Source of the DNA: Hyphomicrobium sp.
GTDB lineage: Bacteria; Pseudomonadota; Alphaproteobacteria; Rhizobiales; Hyphomicrobiaceae
Reading direction: 5' to 3'
Assembly: GCF_009026145.1 (NCBI RefSeq)
Contig: NZ_WBUE01000009.1
Location: 78,118 to 142,117, forward strand
Length of the DNA: 64,000 nucleotides
Positions within the stretch are counted from its first letter, which is position 1, and each line of letters starts with the position of its first letter. Below are positions 44,570 through 51,770 of this stretch, in pieces. The notes beneath the pieces are model-generated. The model saw nothing but the letters and a program-made list of their open reading frames with translations, made no database searches and was not told where the DNA came from. Made by a program: the position numbers and the translations under genes.

Positions 44570-45988
44570 GTGCTGTTTCGAGTTGCAGATAAGCGGACGC
44601 GTCAGGTCGCAAGCCCGAGCGAGCCGGGGTTCTTGACGGCCCGGGTAGACGACTATCATGTGCGGCGCAAAGTCGAGCTCTGGCAGGGCCGCCATCCTCT
44701 GCAGGGGCGCACGCCCCGCCCCGGGGACATCAAGGTCCGCAGCAACGACTACCTCTGCCTCGCCGGCCACCCCCACGTCATCGAAAGCGAGATCGCGGCA
44801 TTGCGTGCCGGCGGCCACGGCGATGCCGTCTCCCGCGTATGGGTGCACCACGAGCGCGACATCACGCGCGAATTCGAGCAGCGCGTCGCCGCGCTCATGC
44901 GGGCCGAGGACTGCGTCGTCTGCGCGTCGGGCTACACGGCGAACGTTGGCCTCATTCAGTCGTTCGCCACGCGTGGCGCCCCCGTATTTCTCGACATGAA
45001 GGCGCACATATCGCTGCATGAAGGCGTCGTCAGCGCCGGTGCAAGGCCGGTGTTGTTCCGCCACAACGATCCCCAATCGCTCGACCGCATGCTGGCGCAA
45101 AATGGCCCCGGCCTAGTTTGCGTCGATGCGCTCTACAGCACCGATGGTGACCTCGCGCCGCTCGCGGAACTCGTCGAGGTGTGCGAGCGTCACGGCGCCG
45201 CCCTGGTCGTTGACGAAACTCATTCCTTCGGCGCCCAGGGGCCCGATGGCGCCGGTCTCGTCGTCGCCGCCGGGCTCGCTGAGCGCGTGCACTTCCGCAC
45301 GGTTGGACTTTCCAAGGCGGTGGCGAGCCGCGGCGGTCTCGTCGTCTCGTCGCGCCGCAATATCGAGTATTTCCGCTACGAGGCGCTGCCGACGATCTTC
45401 AGCACCTCCGTCATGCAGCATGAAGTCGCCGGTTTCGATGCCGTGCTCGACATCTTCGAGCGCGAGGACTGGCGCCGCGACAAGCTGCATGCCAACCACG
45501 CCTATTTGAAACAGGGCCTCGACGCGCTCGGCTACAACGTATCCGCCTCGAAGACGCAGATCATCGCGCTCGAGCCGGGCGACATCCGGCAGGCAACGAC
45601 GCTGCGCGATGCGTTGGAGAAGCGCGGCGTGTTCGGTGCGATCTTCTTTCCACCCGCAACGCCCGACAAGCGCTGCATCATCCGCTTCACCGTGAACTGC
45701 GGCCTGAGCCGACGCGAGCTCGACCGCATCCTCGAAGTCTGCGACGAGATCCGTGAAGAAGTGGGCATGGCCGAGTGGCGCTCGACCAAGCGCAAGCCGG
45801 CTTCGCAGGCGAATCCCCTGGAAGTCGCGCCCAAGAGCGGCAACGCGCAGCGGCGCCTAGGCCGCAGTCGCATTCTCAATGGCTGGCTGCACAACGGGCA
45901 ATTCGATGGTAAAGCAGGTGCCGACATTCACCTTCGAGCGGCACGAAATCGTACCGCCGGCGTCCTCAATAATCATCCGGCAGAATGA
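44570..45988 (+). CDS. lqsA: CqsA/LqsA-type alpha-hydroxyketone autoinducer synthase
   Basis: A 472-residue PLP-dependent alpha-oxoamine synthase, GTG start with GTGGGG eight bases upstream. It shares the blocks that set CqsA of Vibrio apart from BioF, Kbl and HemA: RSNDYLCLAGHP (57-68), GYTANVGLIQ (121-130), AHISLHEG in place of the NHAS motif of BioF (145-152), DETHSFGAQGPDGAGL (215-230), and GVFGAIFFPPATPD (353-366). The PLP lysine is Lys249 in VGLSKAV. CqsA and LqsA join acyl-CoA with an amino acid or SAM-derived group to give CAI-1 or LAI-1. Similarity to CqsA ends near residue 395; the last 43 residues are antisense to the kinase gene. The partners kinase and response regulator follow. 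Confidence 0.85.
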   Translation: MLFRVADKRTRQVASPSEPGFLTARVDDYHVRRKVELWQGRHPLQGRTPRPGDIKVRSNDYLCLAGHPHVIESEIAALRAGGHGDAVSRVWVHHERDITREFEQRVAALMRAEDCVVCASGYTANVGLIQSFATRGAPVFLDMKAHISLHEGVVSAGARPVLFRHNDPQSLDRMLAQNGPGLVCVDALYSTDGDLAPLAELVEVCERHGAALVVDETHSFGAQGPDGAGLVVAAGLAERVHFRTVGLSKAVASRGGLVVSSRRNIEYFRYEALPTIFSTSVMQHEVAGFDAVLDIFEREDWRRDKLHANHAYLKQGLDALGYNVSASKTQIIALEPGDIRQATTLRDALEKRGVFGAIFFPPATPDKRCIIRFTVNCGLSRRELDRILEVCDEIREEVGMAEWRSTKRKPASQANPLEVAPKSGNAQRRLGRSRILNGWLHNGQFDGKAGADIHLRAARNRTAGVLNNHPAE

Positions 45989-47116
45989 CAGGCCGAGTCC
46001 GGTGCCGACACCGGGCCGCTGCGCCGAGACGAAGGGGATGAACACGTAGTTCAGTATCTCCGGCGGGATGCCTTCGCCCGTGTCGGTGATCACGATGCTG
46101 TTCGTCTCGGCGCCGCGCCTCAGCTCGATCGACAAATAGTTGTCGTTGCCGTCACGCGCCTCGATGGCCCGCAGGCCATTCTTCAGCAGATTGAACAGCA
46201 CGTGAGTCATCAGCAGGTCCGAGCCGCGGAACTGAAAATCTTCCCGCACATCCGTGCGCACGATGTCGCGCTGGTTGGGCTTGAAGCTGTAGCGCTCCAG
46301 CGCCATCGATACGATCTTGCTCATGTTGTGCAGCTCGGCCGTCGGTGCGCCGCGGTGATGCTGCGCGACGTTGGTCAGCAGCAGGTCGATGACCGAGTTC
46401 GCCGAGGTGATGTGCTGGCGCACGCGCCTATGCGAAGCAGCGAGCTTGTCACGAATTGGGGACTCGGGGAGCCGCGCCAGGAGGCGCTCACAGCCATCGG
46501 CTTCGAAGCGGATGCCGGTCAGCGGCGTGCGGCACTCGTGCGCCACCTGGCTCGCCAACGAGGCCGCAGCCTTGAGCTTCTCGCGCGCGATGACGTTGTC
46601 GCCATAGGCGAGGCCGAGGAAGCCGGTGAGCGCGAAGGTGAGGATCGGAAGCGTGAGTAGGTAGCCTTCGGGAATGGGCGCACCTCCGGTCACCAGGAGA
46701 AAGGCCCCGACGGCAGCAAGCGAGCCGACGACCAGCACGACGATCGCGTTGACGAGGTCATACAGCAGCACGACGTAGATCAGCGCCGCTAGCGTCGACA
46801 TCTCCCACGTCACGCTGCCGTTGTTCAACAACAGCATCAACGTGAAGAAGAACGGCAAGCTGTAGAGAAACGTAAAGTACGAAAACGGCACGATGTAGCG
46901 GCGCCAGGCAACGGGCCACCACTGCGTCAGCGCCAGAGCAAGGCACAGCCCCGTGCCGATGGCGCGCAGCGTGATGCTCTCGTATGGCTGCGGCAGGACA
47001 TAGGTCCAAACAAAGTAAAAGATGGGGAACCCGAGAACGCCGATGATCGCCGCGGCGCGGATCTTCCGCTGGGCGTGGGCGTGATACTCGATGTAGCGCC
47101 GCGCCAGCTCGTTCAT
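45857..47116 (-). CDS. lqsS: CqsS/LqsS-type membrane histidine kinase
   Basis: A 419-residue sensor kinase taken from ATG 47116 because this start aligns residue-for-residue with Vibrio cholerae CqsS; the frame extends 33 codons upstream to 47215 with no better RBS. Six TM helices fill about 20-175; GVLGFPIFYFVW (26-37) and FFFTLMLLLNN (89-99) match CqsS. Trp104 and Ser107, which contact CAI-1 in CqsS, are at the same numbers here. HisKA has His193 (VAHECRTPL), then the N box (LFNLLKNGLRA), DTGEGIPP and GTGLGLSF. Unlike CqsS it has no receiver domain, like Legionella LqsS. Its 3' end overlaps the synthase gene by 132 bp, tail to tail. Confidence 0.85.
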   Translation of the reverse strand: MNELARRYIEYHAHAQRKIRAAAIIGVLGFPIFYFVWTYVLPQPYESITLRAIGTGLCLALALTQWWPVAWRRYIVPFSYFTFLYSLPFFFTLMLLLNNGSVTWEMSTLAALIYVVLLYDLVNAIVVLVVGSLAAVGAFLLVTGGAPIPEGYLLTLPILTFALTGFLGLAYGDNVIAREKLKAAASLASQVAHECRTPLTGIRFEADGCERLLARLPESPIRDKLAASHRRVRQHITSANSVIDLLLTNVAQHHRGAPTAELHNMSKIVSMALERYSFKPNQRDIVRTDVREDFQFRGSDLLMTHVLFNLLKNGLRAIEARDGNDNYLSIELRRGAETNSIVITDTGEGIPPEILNYVFIPFVSAQRPGVGTGLGLSFCRMIIEDAGGTISCRSKVNVGTCFTIELPVVQPAIENATAA

Positions 47117-47314
47117 CCAGCGCACCACAAGGAATGGACGGGGCCGCGGCTCGCTGCGGGCTATAATGACGCTCGCACGAGGCTTTAAGGAAAAGCGTTC
47201 GGACAATTGAAACATTTAAACTTTTAACCGTCGCCGTACCGGATCCGATACGAAACCGTAGTACGAAAGGTCCTTACGGAAAGTGCACTCAGCCGGCAAG
47301 GGCTTAAAGGTATC
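47117..47314. promoter_or_regulatory. Divergent promoter region, sensor kinase / response regulator
   Basis: Both genes must be transcribed from this stretch. It contains TTAA (47216-47219) and TTAAC (47224-47228) only four bases apart, so it is not a CtrA box. I see no copy of the AATTCAG heptamer. AAAGG at 47306-47310 serves as RBS for the response regulator. Confidence 0.45.
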
Positions 47315-48289
47315 ATGACGCCGTTTTACCACCCCACTTCAATCCTCGTTTTGGACGATGATCCGCTTTTTCTAGAAAGCCTGGATTTTCAGTTTAGCGA
47401 GGAAGTGTCGTGCCAGACGTTTACGCGTCCCGATGCCGCGCTCGAGCACTTGCGCGCCCAGGCTGGGCAGCACCCTAACTTCGCGCGCTACTTCAGGGAC
47501 GTCTCGGACATGGACCTGGGATCGGAGGTGCGCTTCGGCGACCGCCTCCTGCGCTTGCAGCTTTCGGAGTTGCGCTCGGTGATCGAGGATCGTGCGCGCC
47601 AGCAGCGCGTTTCGGTCGCCATCGTCGACTACGACATGCCGAAGATGACCGGCGTCGAGTTCTGCCGCGCAATCCGTGATCTGCCGGTGAAGACCATCCT
47701 GCTTACCGGCAAGGCCGGGCTCGAGACTGCGATCTCCGCCTTCAATGAAGGCGTCATCGACTGCTTCCTGCAAAAGCAGGATGCCAGCGTCACCTTTGCT
47801 CTGCGCCGCGAAATCAAACGCCTACAGGACGAGTACTTCGCCGAGATCTCCGCCCCCATCAACAGCGCGCTGGCACTGCAGAAGCCGTGTTTCTTCTCCG
47901 ACCCGAGCTTCACCGAGCTGCTCAAGGACGTCATGGAGAAGAACGGGATCATCGAGCACTATGTGTGCGCGGCGCCGCCTGGCGTGATGATGCGCGATGC
48001 CGAGGGCAACGAGTCCTTTCTTCTGGTCTCCGATGTCGAGGCCATAAACAGTCAATGCGAGGCCGCGGAGAGCTACAGCGCGCCGGCCGACATGGTGCAG
48101 CTCTTGCGTACCCGCAAGGCGCAGGCCTGGTTTCCCACCCAGGAGGGCCTCTATCATCCCGACTTCGAGGCGAGCTGGGCGCGTTTCATCTGGCCGGCGC
48201 AGCTGCTGCCTGGCTCCGGGGCCTGGAGCTACAGCTTCATCCGTCACGAGCACCCGGCGGAAGAGCCGCTGCGCAGTCAAAGCGCCTGA
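47315..48289 (+). CDS. lqsR: LqsR-like stand-alone response regulator
   Basis: A 324-residue protein. An N-terminal receiver begins ILVLDDDPLF (acidic pair at 14-16), has the phospho-acceptor Asp105 in VDYDMPKMTG, Thr131 (LLTGKAG) and Lys154 (FLQKQ). Between the first helix and the phospho-Asp strand lies an insertion of about 45 residues (GQHPNFARYF...LQLSELRSVI), much longer than in ordinary receivers. The C-terminal 150 residues (about 175-324; PCFFSDPSFTELLKDVMEKNG, QEGLYHPDFEASWARFIWP) match no common HTH, GGDEF or enzyme output. This plan and the location by the synthase and a receiver-less kinase match LqsR of Legionella. It is divergent from the kinase. Confidence 0.75.
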   Translation: MTPFYHPTSILVLDDDPLFLESLDFQFSEEVSCQTFTRPDAALEHLRAQAGQHPNFARYFRDVSDMDLGSEVRFGDRLLRLQLSELRSVIEDRARQQRVSVAIVDYDMPKMTGVEFCRAIRDLPVKTILLTGKAGLETAISAFNEGVIDCFLQKQDASVTFALRREIKRLQDEYFAEISAPINSALALQKPCFFSDPSFTELLKDVMEKNGIIEHYVCAAPPGVMMRDAEGNESFLLVSDVEAINSQCEAAESYSAPADMVQLLRTRKAQAWFPTQEGLYHPDFEASWARFIWPAQLLPGSGAWSYSFIRHEHPAEEPLRSQSA

Positions 48290-48672
48290 GGTCGCGGCCG
48301 AGCCTTAATTGAACTGCCATAACTGCCCCACGCCTCGTGAACACCCATCCTCGATCTGCGGATTTGCATAGACTTCCCGAGGCGATTCGGCGGGCGGGGG
48401 ATCCATGGTCGGATCGTGGGCGCGGCGAGGCAGGGCACCGCGCCACCGTCTCAACAGAACAATACGAAATTACACTCGGGGTTAAGTATTTCTACGATGA
48501 CGCGCGCTGAGGTCACGCTGCGGTTGAGCCGGCGTTTGGCTCTGTAGTCAGCTGAGACGGCGATTAACTCCTCGCTAAACCCTCCCAAGAGTCGCAGGGG
48601 CGGTTAGGAATGTAGAGACCAACGCTGACGTAGAGTTGCCCAAACGCTGCGGCGACGTCAGGAAGGCCACAC
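48290..48672. other. Intergenic, promoter region of the GGDEF-EAL gene
   Basis: 383 bases with no gene I can support. A near-CtrA site, TTAA-N7-CTAA, lies at 48564-48578, and GGTTAAG at about 48479. The downstream gene has AGGAAGG as RBS at about 48660. No terminator with a T-tract is evident after the response regulator gene. Confidence 0.45.
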
Positions 48673-50571
48673 GTGAGTCAGAGTGCGCTCAAGCTTGCCC
48701 TGGGTAAGCCGCGGCAAGAAAGCCTGCGCGGCGAGGCGGCTTCCGAGCCGTTCTCGACCGAGGAGGTGGCGCACCTGCAGGCCACTCTCGAACAGCAGCT
48801 CGGCGCGGTTTTGCAGCGCAACGAGAAGCTCGAGCAGCTCAATGCCTGCTTCGAGGCGGCCCTCAATCACATGGGCCGCGGCCTGTCGATGTTCGATAGC
48901 GAGCAACGTCTCGTCGTCTGCAACAAGGCCTATGCCGACATCTATCACCTGCCGCCGGGACTGACGCGCCCCGGCACGCCCTTTGTCGAGATCCTGCGCT
49001 ATCACATGCGGCGCGTGATGGGCGAGGAGACTTCAGGCGAGGCGGCGACTGAGTGGATCAAGAAACACGTGGCCCGTTTGCAGCAGTCGGGCCATTTGGA
49101 CGAGATCCAGAACCTCACCGATGGTCGCATCATTCGCGTCACCTACCAGCCACTGGCCGGTGGCGGATGGGTCGACATGCAGGAAGACATCACTGCGCAG
49201 CGTCAATCCGACGAAAAGATCGAATGGCTGGCGCGCCACGATACGCTGACCGAGATTCCCAATCGGTTCCACTTCCGCGAACAGCTGGAGCATCAGTTCG
49301 AGAGCTACGATCCGCGCCAGGGATTTGCGCTGCTGTGGCTCGATCTCGACCACTTCAAGGAGATCAACGATCGCCTCGGGCATCTCGTCGGCGACGGCCT
49401 CTTGAAGAGCGTCGCGGCCCGCCTCAAGGACTGCCTACGTGCCGGCGATGTCGTCGGGCGATTGGGCGGCGACGAGTTCGCGATTCTACAGGTAGGCGTC
49501 GATCGCGAAGACCTTGCCGACAGCCTTGCGCGCCGCATCCTGCAGAACATCCGCCGCCCGCATGACGTTTTCGGGCACTGCCTGCATACCGAAGCGAGCA
49601 TCGGCGTCGCGCTGGCGCCGCACCACGGACAAACCCCCGAGCAGCTGTTCGCTTGCGCCGACATGGCGCTGTATCGCGCCAAGTCCATGGGCCGCGGCGT
49701 GCATGCCATCTACGCCCCCGGCTCGGTCGACACGGCCTCGGAGGCGCAGAACCCGTTGCGCTCTGAGCTGCAGCAGGCAGTCGAGCGCTCCGAGCTGGTG
49801 CTCCACTATCAGCCGATCGTCGACTTGCGCGAGGGAAAGGTCTCGAGCTTCGAGGCGCTGATGCGCTGGAAGCATCCGAGCCGCGGCATGATCCCGCCAT
49901 CGGAGTTCATTCCGATTGCCGAGGAGACGCGCCTCATTGTGCGCATGGGCAGCTGGGCGCTGCGGCAAGCCTGCACCGACGCCAAGGAATGGCCGGAATC
50001 GACAAAGGTGGCGGTCAACTTGTCTGCGGTCCAGATAGAGTGCTGCGACGTCTACGAAATCGTCACCGAGGTGCTGCACGAGACGGGCCTCGAGCCGCAG
50101 CGCCTACAGCTCGAGATCACCGAGACCGTCCTGATGCGCGATCAGGCGCGCACGCAGGAGGTGCTACGCAAGCTGCACGATCTCGGCGTTCTCATCACGC
50201 TCGACGACTTCGGAACCTGCTTCGCCACGCTCAACTACCTGCGCAGCTTCCCGTTCAAGAAGATCAAAATCGACCGTAGCTTCGTGCGTGACATTCCCGA
50301 GCACCACGATTGCGTCGCCATCGTCAAATCGGTCGCCGATCTGGCGCGGGAGCTGAACATGCGTTCGGTTGCGGAGGGTGTCGAGACTGCGGCCAGCCTC
50401 GCCGCCGTCCGGGCTGCAGGATACAGCGAGGCGCAGGGCTTCTACTTCAGCCCGCCTGTGCGCGCGAGCGGCATAAAGCGCGCCGTCAAGCAGTGCACAT
50501 TGCGCCTGGCCGCGCTCGATTCGGCAATCGCCGGAAGCAAAGACAACAGCCGCGAGAATAGCTCCGACTAG
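48673..50571 (+). CDS. PAS-GGDEF-EAL cyclic di-GMP protein
   Basis: A 632-residue cytosolic protein from GTG 48673. A short coiled coil (about 30-60) precedes a PAS domain (60-165; GRGLSMFDSEQRLVVCNKAYADIY). The GGDEF domain (about 175-345) has intact GGDEF near 265-269 and the RxxD inhibitory site five residues before it (RAGD). The EAL domain (about 360-605) has FEALMRW at 392, NLSAVQIE, EITETVLM and DDFGTCFATL. Both synthesis and breakdown of c-di-GMP are therefore possible. It follows the quorum-sensing genes in the same direction but with its own 383-bp upstream region, so a functional link is inference. Confidence 0.92.
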   Translation: MSQSALKLALGKPRQESLRGEAASEPFSTEEVAHLQATLEQQLGAVLQRNEKLEQLNACFEAALNHMGRGLSMFDSEQRLVVCNKAYADIYHLPPGLTRPGTPFVEILRYHMRRVMGEETSGEAATEWIKKHVARLQQSGHLDEIQNLTDGRIIRVTYQPLAGGGWVDMQEDITAQRQSDEKIEWLARHDTLTEIPNRFHFREQLEHQFESYDPRQGFALLWLDLDHFKEINDRLGHLVGDGLLKSVAARLKDCLRAGDVVGRLGGDEFAILQVGVDREDLADSLARRILQNIRRPHDVFGHCLHTEASIGVALAPHHGQTPEQLFACADMALYRAKSMGRGVHAIYAPGSVDTASEAQNPLRSELQQAVERSELVLHYQPIVDLREGKVSSFEALMRWKHPSRGMIPPSEFIPIAEETRLIVRMGSWALRQACTDAKEWPESTKVAVNLSAVQIECCDVYEIVTEVLHETGLEPQRLQLEITETVLMRDQARTQEVLRKLHDLGVLITLDDFGTCFATLNYLRSFPFKKIKIDRSFVRDIPEHHDCVAIVKSVADLARELNMRSVAEGVETAASLAAVRAAGYSEAQGFYFSPPVRASGIKRAVKQCTLRLAALDSAIAGSKDNSRENSSD

Positions 50572-50577
50572 ACGTGC

Positions 50578-51546
50578 TCAGGCGTCCACGGCAACGCGGC
50601 TCTTCACCTCGCTGGGCGTGCCGAAGTGCTCGAAGTAGCGCGGGTCGATCTTTTCCACGGGCAGAATGATCAGCACGTCGGTGGTGCCGAATTGCCGGTC
50701 GATGACTGCCCCATCGCCGACGAAAGCCCCGAGGCGCAGATATCCTTTGATCAAAGGTGGTAACGCCTTCAAGGCCGCCTTGGAGTCGACCTTATCGCGC
50801 GGCACCCGGTCCATGCTGACGTGCAGTCGGCTGTGCGCGCGGCAACGCCACTCGGCGGGCGCCAGGGCGTTGTGGTGCAGAAAGCTGAGCGCCATGGCAT
50901 GCAGATCAGGATCGGTACCGGGTAGGCTCGCACACCCGATCATGACGTCGACCTTGTGTTCGCGAACGTACGTCCAGAGCCCATGCCAAAGCAGCTCGAC
51001 GGTGCGCTTGTTGCGATACGGCTCGAGGACGCAGGAGCGGCCGAGCTCCATGAAGCGGTGGTGAGGCTTGGCGCCAATGAGCGGTGCGATATCGTATTCG
51101 CTCTGCGTATAGAACCCGAGCGTGCGCTCGGCCACCTCCTGCCGCAGCACCCGATAGGTCCCGACGACCTTCTGCCGGCGCAGGCCGCCCCACGACTCGT
51201 TGACGGCAGTCGCCGCCTCGTCGACGACGAGAAGATGATCGCACACGGCATCGTATGGGTCCTCGTCGCGGCGCCGCAGCTCGGCTCGCAGCGTCGGCAC
51301 GGCCGACATCTCCTCGTAGAAGACTTTGTAGCGCAGCCGCTGCGCGAGCTTGATGTCGCGCCACCGGCGCGTCAGGCGCACCTCGAGGTTGCCGATCTTG
51401 CCGTAGACCTTGTCCGGCTTGCGCAGCGGGAAGGCAGCGCCGCTCGCATCGCGCAGAGCGCGCAAGGCTAAGAGGCCGCCGGGGACCGCTTGCCACTTGG
51501 GGCTGCGTGCCAACCGGCTGGCCATCCGCCGCGCCGCATACTTCAT
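50578..51546 (-). CDS. olsB: L-ornithine N(alpha)-acyltransferase
   Basis: A 322-residue GNAT-fold acyltransferase of the OlsB group, which transfers a 3-hydroxyacyl chain from acyl-ACP to ornithine, the first step of ornithine-lipid synthesis. Key stretches: LAQRLRYKVFYEEMSA (about 68-83), VCDHLLVVDE, GTYRVLRQEVA, FMELGRSCVLEPYRNKRTV, and DVMIGCASLPGTDPD. The partner OlsA (acyltransferase) is not adjacent; the PlsC-like gene at 24.8 kb is a distant candidate. It is convergent with the c-di-GMP gene, six bases apart. Confidence 0.85.
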   Translation of the reverse strand: MKYAARRMASRLARSPKWQAVPGGLLALRALRDASGAAFPLRKPDKVYGKIGNLEVRLTRRWRDIKLAQRLRYKVFYEEMSAVPTLRAELRRRDEDPYDAVCDHLLVVDEAATAVNESWGGLRRQKVVGTYRVLRQEVAERTLGFYTQSEYDIAPLIGAKPHHRFMELGRSCVLEPYRNKRTVELLWHGLWTYVREHKVDVMIGCASLPGTDPDLHAMALSFLHHNALAPAEWRCRAHSRLHVSMDRVPRDKVDSKAALKALPPLIKGYLRLGAFVGDGAVIDRQFGTTDVLIILPVEKIDPRYFEHFGTPSEVKSRVAVDA

Positions 51547-51770
51547 CGCTCCGTCTCTCCCCTGCCTATACGGCTATCATACGGTGCCCACAGCGCCCCT
51601 TGAAGCGGCTCGCACCGCCCCCGCGCACCAGCTTCGCTACGGCTTTTTTTCCCAACGGCCGCGGGTGGATATCACGCTTCCATGACAGACTTTTTACTGT
51701 CGGCCAATGGGCTGCGGGCAACTTACACGCAGCAAAAGCGCATGGGATTGCGGGCTCTCGATGGCGGCGT

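Noticed and set aside
44397..44612. A 71-codon leftward frame in the synthase promoter
   Set aside because: No RBS, AT-rich regulatory DNA, covers the CtrA box and the inverted repeat; no protein-like features.
44570..45988. Assignment of the synthase as BioF or 5-aminolevulinate synthase
   Set aside because: It lacks the NHAS motif and other BioF/HemA signatures, has CqsA-type blocks instead, and lies with a CqsS-like kinase; no bio or hem genes are near.
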